DNA of 15,131 nucleotides from FLUQ01 sp031550605 (GTDB taxonomy: Bacteria; Desulfobacterota; Desulfovibrionia; Desulfovibrionales; Desulfovibrionaceae), in the NCBI GenBank assembly GCA_031550605.1, contig JAVBOK010000051.1, positions 1 through 15,131 of the forward strand, given 5' to 3'. The notes below the pieces were generated by a model. It worked only from the letters and a program-made list of their open reading frames with translations. It searched no databases and was not told where the DNA came from. Below, in pieces: positions 6,406 through 14,459 of this stretch; position 1 is the first letter of the stretch; the number at the start of each line of letters is the position of its first letter. Position numbers and translations under genes: made by a program.

Positions 6406-8755
6406 ATTCGAACGCAGCCTGGGCCGGACGCAGCTCTGGCTGCGAAACCGCTGCATCGGCCGCGGGGCCGTGATTCTGGTCTGCATTCTGGCGGCCCTTT
6501 CCGCCCTTGCCAGCACCAGTTTCGCCCCTTCCGTGCGCATGTACCTCGCCGGCGAAGTGGCCGCCGCGGACGTTGTGGCCGACCACAATTTCGTTCTTGA
6601 AGACAGCCGGGCGACCCGCAGCCGCCAGGAACAGCTCAAGGCCATGCAGCCGCTGGTCTGCGACCTGTCGCCCGACGGGATCGGTTCCCTGCGCGCGCGC
6701 ATCCAGCCTCTGTTTGCCGAAATCAACACCGCGACGGCCGACGCCCGCGAACAGATCCGCCTCCATCTGGCCGAGGAAACCGGCGAGGAAATCCAGCCCC
6801 GCGTGTTCCAGGCCCTTGCCTCTCCGGAAACGCAGGCCATGATCCTGACCCAGGTCCTGCCCTCGCTGGAGCAGCGTTTTTCGGGCGGCATCGTGTCGGA
6901 CATCCGTCTGCTGATCGGCTACAAGGGCGGGGTCATCGTGCGCGACCCCCGCGACGGCAAGGACATCCAGTACCCCGAGGCCCAGGTCATACCCGATCTG
7001 CGCACGGTGCAGGCCGAACTGGCCCTGATGGTCAAGGATCTGCCGCAGAAATCCGTCCTGGGCAAGCGCGCGGCCGTGGCCCTGGTGAACTGCCTGCTTT
7101 CCCCCACGCTGGTCCCCAACTACGAAACGACCAAAAAACGCGCGGAAGACGTCCTGGGCGCCATGCAGCCCACCCTGTACCAGGTGCAGAAAGGCGAGGT
7201 CATCGTCCGCCAGGGCGAACGCGTCAGCCACGAGCAGCAGCTGAAACTGCAGGCTCTGGGCCAGCGCAAAAACGACCGCTTTCGCCACACCCAGTTCATC
7301 GGCATTTTCTTCATCTCGCTGCTGATCGCTTCCGGCCTGTTCTTCTCCCCCAGCGGCAAGGCCTCGTCCCCGGTGCAGCAGAAAGACCTGATCTTCATCG
7401 GCGTGCTGGTGACCCTGATGGCCCTGCTGGCCAAGGGCGCGGTCATCGTGGGGCACAAACTGGTGGCGGTCAACCCCACCTTTTCGCCGGACGCCCTGGC
7501 CTTTGCCCTGCCGCTGGCCGGGGTGGCCGGGCTTTCGGCCCTGATTTTCTCCACCCGGCGCTACGTGGTGACGGGCCTGTTGCTGGCCTTCTTCTGCTCC
7601 GTCATGTACAAGGGATCCCTCGGGCTTTTCGCCTTCTTTTTCCTCAGCGCCATGTGGAATACCTGGCTGATCGTGCGATCGCAGAGCCGCCAGGACGTGG
7701 TAAAATCCATCCTGCCGCTGCTGGCGGGCCTTTTCGCCATGTGGGCCGGCGCGACATTCACCCAGGGCGGCCTGCATACCCGCTATTTTCAGGAAGCCGT
7801 CGCCGTGCTGGCCGGCGGATTCTTGTCCATGTTCGTGGTCTTCGCCCTGGCGCCGTTGATGGAAATGCTGTTCGGCTACGTGACGCGGTTCCGGCTGATG
7901 GAGCTTTTGAACCTTGACCAGCCCATCCTGCGCGAACTGATGATCACCGCGCCGGGCACGTACCACCATTCGCTGATCGTCTCCCAGCTTGTGGAAGCCG
8001 GGGCCAAGGCCATCGAGGCCCAAAGCCTTCTGTGCAAGGTCGCGGCATTGTACCACGACGTGGGCAAGATCACCCGGCCCGACTATTTCATCGAAAACCA
8101 GTTCGGCCGCGAAAACCCGCACGACCGGCTGGCCCCGTCCATGAGCGCGCTGATCCTGACCTCCCACGTCAAAAAAGGCGTGGAACTGGCCCAGGCCCAC
8201 CGCCTGGGCACGGAAGTCATCGATATCATCCGCCAGCACCACGGCAGCAACCTGATCAGCTATTTCCACAAAAAAGCGCAGGAAGCGGGCGAAAACCCGC
8301 GCCTGGAGGATTTCAGCTATCCCGGCCCCAAACCGCAAAGCCGCGAAGCCGCCCTGGTCATGCTGGCGGATATCGTGGAAGCGTCCGGCCGCACCCTGGA
8401 CGACCCCACGCCCAGCCGCCTGCAAACCCATATCGGCAACATCATCAAGGGCATTTTCGCGGCGGGGCAACTGGATGAAACCGACCTGACCCTGAAAGAC
8501 CTGAACAAGCTGTCGCAAAGTTTTCTGCAGGTTCTGGCCGGTTTGTTCCACAACCGCATCAAATACCCGGACAAAGTGCCGCTCAAACCCGTGGCCCAGG
8601 AACGGCTGGACAGCCGCAAGGCCAGAAAATGCGGCGACGAACCGGCCGCCGCGCCCGGCGAGATCAGCGGCGAAAGCTGCCCCGCCCTGAACCTGGCGCC
8701 GGACCGGGCCGAGGAAGACAGGCCGGAAAAGAACGGGACCCCGCCGCTGCAATGA
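6380..8755 (+). CDS. 7TM-HD family membrane phosphohydrolase (PgpH-like, probable c-di-AMP phosphodiesterase)
   Basis: This is a 791-residue inner-membrane protein. Its layout matches PgpH. One membrane segment (about 32-50) is followed by a 7TMR-HDED extracytoplasmic domain to about residue 305. A multi-pass membrane block runs to about 510, then a cytoplasmic HD domain. The metal ligands are visible as YHHS (His529/530), LYHDVGK (His559-Asp560) and RQHHGS further on. PgpH of Listeria hydrolyses c-di-AMP to pApA, and the same activity is inferred here. The acidic, low-complexity C-terminal tail of about 50 residues after the HD domain is not conserved in the family as I know it. The start at 6380 has AAGG only 3 nt upstream and lies inside phoH, suggesting coupled translation. 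Its stop overlaps the ybeY start as ATGA. Confidence 0.9.
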   Translation: MNNTKLQNRFERSLGRTQLWLRNRCIGRGAVILVCILAALSALASTSFAPSVRMYLAGEVAAADVVADHNFVLEDSRATRSRQEQLKAMQPLVCDLSPDGIGSLRARIQPLFAEINTATADAREQIRLHLAEETGEEIQPRVFQALASPETQAMILTQVLPSLEQRFSGGIVSDIRLLIGYKGGVIVRDPRDGKDIQYPEAQVIPDLRTVQAELALMVKDLPQKSVLGKRAAVALVNCLLSPTLVPNYETTKKRAEDVLGAMQPTLYQVQKGEVIVRQGERVSHEQQLKLQALGQRKNDRFRHTQFIGIFFISLLIASGLFFSPSGKASSPVQQKDLIFIGVLVTLMALLAKGAVIVGHKLVAVNPTFSPDALAFALPLAGVAGLSALIFSTRRYVVTGLLLAFFCSVMYKGSLGLFAFFFLSAMWNTWLIVRSQSRQDVVKSILPLLAGLFAMWAGATFTQGGLHTRYFQEAVAVLAGGFLSMFVVFALAPLMEMLFGYVTRFRLMELLNLDQPILRELMITAPGTYHHSLIVSQLVEAGAKAIEAQSLLCKVAALYHDVGKITRPDYFIENQFGRENPHDRLAPSMSALILTSHVKKGVELAQAHRLGTEVIDIIRQHHGSNLISYFHKKAQEAGENPRLEDFSYPGPKPQSREAALVMLADIVEASGRTLDDPTPSRLQTHIGNIIKGIFAAGQLDETDLTLKDLNKLSQSFLQVLAGLFHNRIKYPDKVPLKPVAQERLDSRKARKCGDEPAAAPGEISGESCPALNLAPDRAEEDRPEKNGTPPLQ

Positions 8756-9204
8756 CGCCCCTTCCTTGTGTGACATTCCTGCCGGGCACAGCCTGGAAAA
8801 TGCCGTTCGACCGGCGCGGGACGCGCCGCGTCCTGGACGGCATGGCCCGCGCCGCCGGCCTTGCGCCCGGTTCCGTGGAACTGACCGTGACGGACGACGC
8901 GCACGGCGCCGCAATGAACGAGCGGCACCTGGGCTGCCGGGGGCCGACGAACATCCTGTCTTTTCCCGCGCCTTCTCCGCGCCATGGCGAAAGCGGCGCG
9001 CAGCGCGGCGGGCAACTGCTGCTCTGCGCCGACGCTCTGCATCGGGAATGCCTGCTCTACGGCCAGGACCCGGCGGAGCACGCCATCCGGCTGCTGGCCC
9101 ACGGCCTGAGCCATCTGGCCGGGCTGGATCACGGCCCGGACATGGACCGTCTGGAGCAGGCCGCGCAACAGGCCGGACAAAGGATTTTCCGTGAACTGGC
9201 CTGA
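8752..9204 (+). CDS. ybeY: Endoribonuclease YbeY, rRNA maturation factor
   Basis: This 150-residue zinc-dependent endoribonuclease is involved in 16S rRNA 3'-end maturation and ribosome quality control (family knowledge). The metal-binding signature H-x3-H-x5-H is intact as HGLSHLAGLDH, residues 117-127. The upstream TNILSFP segment is also typical. I chose ATG 8752 because it overlaps the previous stop. A longer in-frame ORF from 8629 would add 41 arginine- and proline-rich residues that merely shadow the HD gene. Length is close to the E. coli protein. Gene order after phoH and the HD gene is the canonical one. The next gene follows after 24 bp but is metabolic, not part of the usual cluster. 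Confidence 0.93.
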   Translation: MTPLPCVTFLPGTAWKMPFDRRGTRRVLDGMARAAGLAPGSVELTVTDDAHGAAMNERHLGCRGPTNILSFPAPSPRHGESGAQRGGQLLLCADALHRECLLYGQDPAEHAIRLLAHGLSHLAGLDHGPDMDRLEQAAQQAGQRIFRELA

Positions 9205-9228
9205 GGCCGCGCGGCAAGGGAAAAACGC

Positions 9229-10530
9229 ATGCCCGCGCTGATCGGGGCATGCGTCATCGCCGCCGTGCTGGCCGGCATCATGAGCAGGCGCACCTCCCCC
9301 CTGGCCGTGCTGATCGTCGCGCCGTTCATCGGCGCGCTGCTTGCCGGCCACAGCCCCACACAGACCAGCGCCTTTATTGTCGACGGCCTGCGCGCCCTCA
9401 TCCCGGTCACCGGCATGATCATGTTCGCCATTCTTTATTTCGGAGTGGTGTCCGACGCGGGCATGATGGACCCCATCATCGCCCGGATTCTGCGCGCCGT
9501 GGGCTGCGACCCCGTGCGCATCACCGTGGGCACCGCCCTTTTGACCCTGATCATCCATCTGGACGGCTCCGGCGCGGTGGCCATCATGCTGACCGTGCCG
9601 GTCATGATGCCGCTGTACGACAAACTGGGCATGGACAGGCGCATTCTGGCCTGCATCATCGGCATGAGCGCCGGGGTCAACTTTCTGCCCTGGATAGGGT
9701 CCATGGTGCGCACATCCGCCGTGCTGCACGTGCCGTCCACGGAAATTTTCCTGCCGCTCATCCCCGTGCACCTCAGCGGGCTGGCCATGGTATTCTGCAC
9801 CGCCTGGCATTTCGGCCGGCGGGAAGCGAAGCGCCTGGGCCTGACCGCGACCGCCTGTCCGCGGGAAGCGCCGGCCTACACGATCAGCGAAGAACAGCGG
9901 GCGTACCGCCGGCCGCGAAATTTCCCGATCAACATCGCCATCACCCTGGCGGTCATCGCGTCCCTGGCCACCCAGCTGTTCGACGCGGTGGTGTCTTTCA
10001 TGCTGGGCATCGCCCTGGCCCTGACCGTCAATTACCCCAACGTGAAAGACCAGCTGCGCCGCCTTGAAGCGCACGCAAAACCCGCGCTGATGCTGGGCAG
10101 CATCATGATGGCGGCCGGGGCTTTCGTGGGCATCATGAAAAACACCGGCATCATCACCGCCATGGCCCAGGGGCTGGTGAACGTGCTGCCCGCCGGGCTG
10201 GAACAACACATGCCCTTCATGCTCGGCCTGGTCAGCGTGCCCATCAGCCTGATCTTTGACCCGGATTCCTTCTATTTCGGGGTCATGCCGGTCCTGGCGG
10301 AAGCCTACAAAGCCCTTGGCGGCGACCCCGTGCAAATCGGCAGGGCCGCCCTGCTGGGCGTATACACCACGGGATTTCCCATCACCCCGCTGACGCCGTC
10401 CTGCCTTCTGCTGGTCGGCATGACCGGCCTGAATCTCAGCGACCACCAGCGCTTCTGCCTGCCCTACCTCTGGGGCTGCTCCATCCTGCTGACGATTCTG
10501 GCCGCGGCCATCGGGGTGTTTCCGTTTTGA
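9229..10530 (+). CDS. CitMHS-family metal-citrate:proton symporter
   Basis: This 433-residue inner-membrane transporter has about 12 hydrophobic segments. CitMHS proteins (e.g. CitM and CitH of Bacillus) import citrate as a complex with Mg2+ or Ca2+, together with protons. Family hallmarks are IIHLDGSGAVAIMLTVPVMM, in the position of the usual HLDGxG motif, and FDPDSFYFGVMPVLAE near residue 345. The start has a good AAGGGA site about 8 nt upstream. The gene lies 24 bp after ybeY in the same direction and could be read through from that operon, yet its function fits the citrate lyase genes on the other strand. It converges with the LysR gene. Metal preference cannot be read from the sequence, and a different tricarboxylate substrate such as isocitrate is possible. 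Confidence 0.9.
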   Translation: MPALIGACVIAAVLAGIMSRRTSPLAVLIVAPFIGALLAGHSPTQTSAFIVDGLRALIPVTGMIMFAILYFGVVSDAGMMDPIIARILRAVGCDPVRITVGTALLTLIIHLDGSGAVAIMLTVPVMMPLYDKLGMDRRILACIIGMSAGVNFLPWIGSMVRTSAVLHVPSTEIFLPLIPVHLSGLAMVFCTAWHFGRREAKRLGLTATACPREAPAYTISEEQRAYRRPRNFPINIAITLAVIASLATQLFDAVVSFMLGIALALTVNYPNVKDQLRRLEAHAKPALMLGSIMMAAGAFVGIMKNTGIITAMAQGLVNVLPAGLEQHMPFMLGLVSVPISLIFDPDSFYFGVMPVLAEAYKALGGDPVQIGRAALLGVYTTGFPITPLTPSCLLLVGMTGLNLSDHQRFCLPYLWGCSILLTILAAAIGVFPF

Positions 10531-10563
10531 TGGCGGCCCGTCAGACGGAAGCGAGGTTGATTC

Positions 10564-10604
10564 GCCGCATCCTGCGGCTCACCCCACGGGCGGCTGCGCC
10601 GCCC
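10564..10604. repeat. Two tandem GC hairpins after the transporter gene
   Basis: GCCGCA/TGCGGC (10564-10578, loop TCC) is followed by GGGCGGC/GCCGCCC (10588-10604, loop TGC). The second stem is followed only by AAATCC. They may help end transporter transcription or belong to the intergenic repeat family. Neither is a classical terminator. Confidence 0.45.
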
Positions 10605-10626
10605 AAATCCGCTATCCCGCGGAGTT

Positions 10627-10664
10627 CTCCGCCTCGCGCTCCGCAAGGGGCCTCAGGCCCCTTG
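10627..10664. repeat. Intergenic hairpin repeat, copy A (38 bp, second copy at 13068)
   Basis: This block matches 13068-13105 at 37 of 38 positions. Its right part is a palindrome with CAAGGGGCCT and AGGCCCCTTG arms around one central base. The single mismatch between the copies (C at 10654, G at 13095) falls exactly on that unpaired centre, so the stem is unchanged. Confidence 0.8.
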
Positions 10665-10823
10665 CCTGCGCAACAGGGAATACGGGAACGCCGTCAGCCC
10701 GGCGCGTGCGGAAACGGCCCAGCCCGCCACGCCGGACAGCGGAGCGAAACGCGAGACCGAAGCGCCACCGTCCGCAAACGGGTTCCAGAGCGCGCCCCTT
10801 GGCGGGAAGGTTGCAGGGGCGGC

Positions 10824-10841
10824 GCCCCCTTCGGGGGCTTT
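10824..10841 (+). terminator. Possible weak terminator of the transporter transcript
   Basis: GCCCCC (10824-10829) pairs with GGGGGC (10833-10838) around TTC, and a short TTT follows. It lies about 295 bp after the transporter stop and just beyond the LysR gene end. The T tract is too short for confidence. Confidence 0.35.
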
Positions 10842-10863
10842 CGCGTACGCGGGCCCGGCCCGT

Positions 10864-11739
10864 TCAGCGCAGGACTTCACCCGCGAAGTGCTCCAGAGAG
10901 AAACGGATAAAGCGGTCGACCAGGGTCAGTTGCTTGGCGTCCTGGTTGGTGACCAGCCAGGAATGGCGGTAATACGGCGTGCCGTCTTTGTGCCGCAACT
11001 CGTGCTTCCACACGTCGCCGATCCTGTCGGCGAGTATTTCCGACAAAATCGCGTAGCCCAGGCCCCGTTCAACCATGTCCGCGCTGGTGCCCACCCGGTC
11101 CACCTCCATGGCGATGCGCGGCGGCCTGGTGTACTGCTCGTTCCACCACACTTCCAGGGCGGACTTGATCAGCGAATCGGTCTTGTAGCTGATCTGCGGC
11201 TCGTCCGGCAGCGTGTCCAGGGACAGCTTCCGCTTGCAGCAAATATAGTTCCGTTCCCTGAGCAGCAGGTACTTTTCTTCCGCCGCCACGTGGTCGTTGC
11301 GGATGAATCCCACGTGGATGTCCCGGTCCTGCACCATTTTGCCGATGTTCGAACTCCAGGAACTGGCCAGTTGGAATTCCACCTGCGGAAAGGCTTCCTT
11401 GAAGCGCATCAGCAGGTCGGGCAGGATGTACTTGGTGCAGAAATACGACGCGCCGATGCGCAGCGTGCCCTGCACGGAGCCGCCCATGTTGTCCAGGTAT
11501 TCCTGTATGCCGCGCATGGTGTCCAGAAACTGGCTGGAGCAGCGGGCCAGATATTCGCCGGCCGGGGTCAGCTCGATGCCGCTCTTGCTGCGGATGGCGA
11601 TGCTGACCCCGAAGCGTTCTTCCAGCTGTTGCAGGCGTTTGGACAGGGCGGGCTGCGAAATGTACACCGCCGCCGCCGTTTTGGTGATGTTGCGCTTTTC
11701 TTGCAGTGTTTTAAGAATGATCCAGTCTTTCTCGTCCAA
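10864..11739 (-). CDS. LysR-type transcriptional regulator
   Basis: This 291-residue cytoplasmic DNA-binding regulator has an N-terminal winged helix-turn-helix (about residues 17-40, TKTAAAVYISQPALSKRLQQLE) and a LysR substrate-binding domain from about 90 to the end. The start is TTG at 11739, with AAGGAG 6 nt upstream in transcript sense. This fits the family's normal length; the longer in-frame ORF to 11973 adds 78 arginine- and proline-rich residues unlike any LysR. It lies downstream of citC on the same strand, separated by 237 bp, and converges on the transporter gene. By position it is a candidate citrate-responsive regulator of the cit genes, but the ligand and target sites are not visible. 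Confidence 0.9.
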   Translation of the reverse strand: MDEKDWIILKTLQEKRNITKTAAAVYISQPALSKRLQQLEERFGVSIAIRSKSGIELTPAGEYLARCSSQFLDTMRGIQEYLDNMGGSVQGTLRIGASYFCTKYILPDLLMRFKEAFPQVEFQLASSWSSNIGKMVQDRDIHVGFIRNDHVAAEEKYLLLRERNYICCKRKLSLDTLPDEPQISYKTDSLIKSALEVWWNEQYTRPPRIAMEVDRVGTSADMVERGLGYAILSEILADRIGDVWKHELRHKDGTPYYRHSWLVTNQDAKQLTLVDRFIRFSLEHFAGEVLR

Positions 11740-11838
11740 AGCGGCTCCTTTGCGCGGCGGTTCGCGCCGGCACGGGGCTTTCGGGCGAAACGTCCCGGCG
11801 GGGCCGGATGCCCTTGAGTTTTTCGTTCGCCGGGTTTC

Positions 11839-11873
11839 AAAAGGCGCGCACCATTCTTTTCCCGGATGCGCGC
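11839..11873 (-). terminator. Terminator-like hairpin between citC and the LysR gene
   Basis: Read on the minus strand, a 9-bp GC stem with one G-U pair (11873-11865 with 11852-11844) encloses a 12-nt loop and is followed by CTTTT (11843-11839). This could end the citC transcript and separate it from the LysR gene. The loop is rather long and the T tract short. No convincing promoter for the regulator was found in the remaining spacer (11740-11838). Confidence 0.4.
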
Positions 11874-11976
11874 AGACCGAAGAGGCCCGTCCCGAAGGAA
11901 CGCCGCGTTGTTCGCCCGCGGGGGGGGCGCTTCGCCGCGCGGCGGGTCCGCCGGGCCTTTTCACGGTGAACACGCT

Positions 11977-13023
11977 CTAATGGCGGGAACAGGACGCACG
12001 AATGCGTTCAAGGATACCCTCATTTTCTCCGGCCAGCAAATAGGCAAGAGTGGCGTCCGGCACCAGTTCGCCCAGGTTCTCCATCCGCCCTTCGCGGATC
12101 AGCCCCCGCACCTTCGAGGCGCTGACCGCTTCGCCGCGGGCGGCGACGCGCGGCATCACCCGCACCTCAACGCCCCGTTCCGGCAGAATGTCGAGCATGG
12201 CCTGGTTGTACGCGCGGGTCACCGGGCAATACGGCTCCTCCCCGACATAGCGCGCGGCGATCCCCAGCCGGGGCGCGATCCGCGAAGCGAACAGGTCGAT
12301 GTCCAGATGGGCCTGGGCCGCCACCTTGTCTTCCTCGCGGGTGAAGTACGTGGGAAAGGTGGCCGCGGAAATAATGTATTTTCCGCCGGATACCACCGCC
12401 ACGTTCCCCAGGTCCGCCGTCCCCTCCCGCACCAGGCGCAGCCTGTCGGCAAAAGGGAACAGCGACCGGTCTTCGCGCACCACGAACACAATGACCCCGC
12501 CGTTTTCGGACGCCGCCTTGCGCACCAGAGCCTGGTGCCCTCTGGTGAACGGGTTGGCGTTGACCACGATGGCCGCCCTTTTCGCCGGCAGATGCGCCGC
12601 CTCGGCCGCCACGGCCTCGCAGTAGGACGCCACGGACCCCAGCCCGCTTTCCAGCAGCGCGGCATACGGTTCCGCCCTGGCGATTTCCGCGAAGCCCAGG
12701 TTGGCGAACAAAAAGGCCTTGTCCGGTTTGGTGAAAATGAAGTAATGCAGCACGCCCCGCCGGGCCAGTTCCTGCATCAGGGCCGACAGGATGCCGGAGG
12801 TCAGCCCCTCGCCCTGGATGGATTCGTCCACCGCGATGTTGCGCAGCACCTCGCCGGCAAAAGACCCCGTGCCGGCCATGCGGCCGTCCTGGTCGCGCAG
12901 GGCCACCGTGAACTCCACGTCCTCGTCAAAGCTCAGGCCGAACGCGCGCAGAAAATCAGCGGCCTCCCTTCGCCCCGCCGCGTCGGAGTGCCCGACGAAT
13001 TCAAGATGGTAGGTGTTCTGCAT
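11977..13023 (-). CDS. citC: [Citrate (pro-3S)-lyase] ligase CitC
   Basis: CitC (348 residues) uses ATP and acetate to acetylate the thiol of the prosthetic group on the citrate lyase acyl carrier protein, which switches the lyase on. Residues 1-135 form a GNAT-like domain (NIAVDESIQGEGL at 62-74). The rest is a nucleotidyltransferase fold with ATP-binding NANPFTRGH (155-163), GGKYIISAATFPTYF (213-227) and SASKVRGLI (301-309), all typical of CitC. ATG 13023 has GCGAGG 5 nt upstream. Length matches the family. In classical clusters citC stands next to citD, citE and citF. Here the lactonase gene and repeat DNA separate it from citF. Confidence 0.94.
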   Translation of the reverse strand: MQNTYHLEFVGHSDAAGRREAADFLRAFGLSFDEDVEFTVALRDQDGRMAGTGSFAGEVLRNIAVDESIQGEGLTSGILSALMQELARRGVLHYFIFTKPDKAFLFANLGFAEIARAEPYAALLESGLGSVASYCEAVAAEAAHLPAKRAAIVVNANPFTRGHQALVRKAASENGGVIVFVVREDRSLFPFADRLRLVREGTADLGNVAVVSGGKYIISAATFPTYFTREEDKVAAQAHLDIDLFASRIAPRLGIAARYVGEEPYCPVTRAYNQAMLDILPERGVEVRVMPRVAARGEAVSASKVRGLIREGRMENLGELVPDATLAYLLAGENEGILERIRASCSRH

Positions 13024-13054
13024 AGCCGCCTCGCTTATTATGATGAAGCCAATT

Positions 13055-13185
13055 TACGGGAGCGAGGCTCCGCCTCGCGCTCCGCAAGGGGCCTGAGGCC
13101 CCTTGACCCCGCGATAAGGGGATTTTGGGGTCAAGGGGGCAAGCCCCCTTGCGGGGCGCGGGGCAGAGCCCCGCTTCCGCAAGAT
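13055..13185. repeat. Composite intergenic hairpin repeat between citC and the lactonase gene
   Basis: Four hairpins follow one another: 13062-13078 (7-bp arms, TCC loop), 13085-13105 (10-bp arms, one central base), 13132-13151 (CAAGGGGGC arms, AA centre) and 13158-13174 (GCGGGGC arms, AGA loop). A further inverted pair, CTTGACCCC/GGGGTCAAG (13102-13110 with 13127-13135), bridges the middle. Part one recurs at 10627-10664 and the last hairpin recurs at 14496-14525. This is a mosaic repeat, not a gene. It sits in the 182-bp leader of citC and could affect transcript ends or stability. Confidence 0.75.
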
Positions 13186-13205
13186 GGCTTCGACAAACCA
13201 ACCCG

Positions 13206-14405
13206 TTACTTAAACAATATGCACGTTGGCGAGCCGGTAAAGAGCACCGGGCCCGCGAAGGCCACTTTACCCGTGCCGTGGTTGACGGTGAAGGCCATGA
13301 TGCTGTGGCCGTTCTGGTTGGCCACGAACAGCACCTTGCCCGAGGGGTCGAAACAGAAGAACCGGGGCAGTACGCCTCTGGTCTTTTCCCAGGCCACAGG
13401 CTTCAGGAAGCCGGTTTTCTGGTTGATGGCGAAGATGCCAATGCTGTTGTCGCCCCGGTTGGTGACATACAGGTATTTGCCGCCGGGACCGACCCAGATG
13501 CCGGAAGAGCCGTGGTTGTTGCCGCCCTTTTCCTTGGGAAAATAGGTGTCGGGGATGACCGGTACCCACTGCAGGGGCGTCAGCACGCCCTTTTGCGCAT
13601 CCCATTTGCACAACGTGACGGAGTTGTCCGACTCTTCCATGACGTACGCGAAAGGCAGCGTGGGATGGAAATCCATATGCCGCGAACCCACGGCCGGACG
13701 CGAATACAGGGCCGGCGGGTCGTTGGGCTTGAGTTCGCCCGTGGCTTTATTGAAAGCGAAAACATGCACCAGGTCGCGGCCCTTGTCCGGCACCAGCAGG
13801 AACCGGCCGTCCTTGGAAAATACCGCCTGGTGCGGGTTGCTGCTCTTTTGGCTTTTCAGCGCGCCGCCCTCACCCTGGGTGCTGGCCGTGCAGACCGTAT
13901 CGCCCAGGGAACCGTCCGCGTTGACGCTGAAGACATCCAGCGACCCGCCCGCGTAGTTGACCGAGATCACAAAACGGTCGTCGGGCGACAGCAGGACAAA
14001 CACCCCGTTGGCGCCGGAGGCTTCTTTCTCGTTCAGCTTGGTCAATTTGCCGGTCGCGGGGTCGATGGCGTACGCGGCCACCGCCTTGCCGTCACCCTGG
14101 CAGGTGTACAGGAAGCGCTTTTTGGTATCCATGGCCAGATACGAGGGGTTGCCGGCTTCCACGGTCTGCAGAGGCGTCCATTTGCCCTTAGCGTCGATGG
14201 ACACGACCTCAATGCCCTTGGCCTTGCCGCCACGGTTGGCGGCCGAATAGCCGCCCAGATAGGCGAGTTTGGCCGGGATTTTAAGGGCCACGGTCTTTTG
14301 CGCGGCGGGATCGGCGGCCTTCTGCGCCGGCGCGGCGGCGGACAGGGGCATCGCGAAAAGGAGGGACAGAGCCAGGATGCGGCAAACCAGAGAAAGTCTG
14401 AGCAT
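13206..14405 (-). CDS. Secreted beta-propeller protein of the lactonase (6-phosphogluconolactonase-like) family
   Basis: This 399-residue protein is predicted to be periplasmic. Residues 1-24 look like a signal peptide (MLRLSLVCRILALSLLFAMPLSAAA, with an AxA-type site), and an Ala/Lys/Gln-rich linker follows. The remainder matches the seven-bladed Lactonase family by its repeated blade motifs: NPHQAVFSKDGRFLLVPDKG, GSRHMDFHPTLPFAYV, GGKYLYVTNRGDNSIGIF, PRFFCFDPSGKVLFVANQNG, and GSPTCILF at the end. ATG 14405 has AGGAG 6 nt upstream, so the 40-residue extension of the longer ORF is rejected. Characterised relatives hydrolyse 6-phosphogluconolactone in the cytoplasm, so an exported form probably has another substrate or a binding role. 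It lies between citF and citC, flanked by hairpin repeats. Confidence 0.85.
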   Translation of the reverse strand: MLRLSLVCRILALSLLFAMPLSAAAPAQKAADPAAQKTVALKIPAKLAYLGGYSAANRGGKAKGIEVVSIDAKGKWTPLQTVEAGNPSYLAMDTKKRFLYTCQGDGKAVAAYAIDPATGKLTKLNEKEASGANGVFVLLSPDDRFVISVNYAGGSLDVFSVNADGSLGDTVCTASTQGEGGALKSQKSSNPHQAVFSKDGRFLLVPDKGRDLVHVFAFNKATGELKPNDPPALYSRPAVGSRHMDFHPTLPFAYVMEESDNSVTLCKWDAQKGVLTPLQWVPVIPDTYFPKEKGGNNHGSSGIWVGPGGKYLYVTNRGDNSIGIFAINQKTGFLKPVAWEKTRGVLPRFFCFDPSGKVLFVANQNGHSIMAFTVNHGTGKVAFAGPVLFTGSPTCILFK

Positions 14406-14459
14406 AAGAGACTCCTTTACGGGGTATGGAACGACCAAAGGTAACGGCGAACGCCTGAA

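Larger units (their letters stand above)
10531..10863. other. Convergent hairpin-rich spacer between transporter and LysR genes
   Basis: This 333-bp GC-rich stretch has no credible gene. The open frame starting at 10527 is rich in Arg, Pro, Gly and Ala and is made of repeat DNA. The spacer contains at least four hairpins: 10564-10578, 10588-10604, 10643-10665 and 10824-10838. One block is shared with the spacer near 13070. The middle part (about 10680-10800) shows nothing I recognise. Confidence 0.7.

Noticed and set aside
10527..10910. Small ORF in the convergent spacer
   Set aside because: The translation is made of hairpin repeat DNA, with Arg/Pro/Gly/Ala bias and no ribosome site of note.
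13037..13042. CATAAT-like -10 element before citC
   Set aside because: It overlaps the ribosome site, would leave an 8-nt leader and has no -35 partner.
13062..13174. Tandem hairpins considered as a CRISPR array or riboswitch
   Set aside because: The units are unequal, spacers are not uniform and the blocks recur in other intergenic gaps, so a dispersed repeat explains them better.
11866..13545. Plus-strand ORF of 559 aa antisense to citC
   Set aside because: It lies opposite citC, whose motifs are all intact, and is rich in Arg, Pro, Gly and His as expected for a GC-rich shadow frame.
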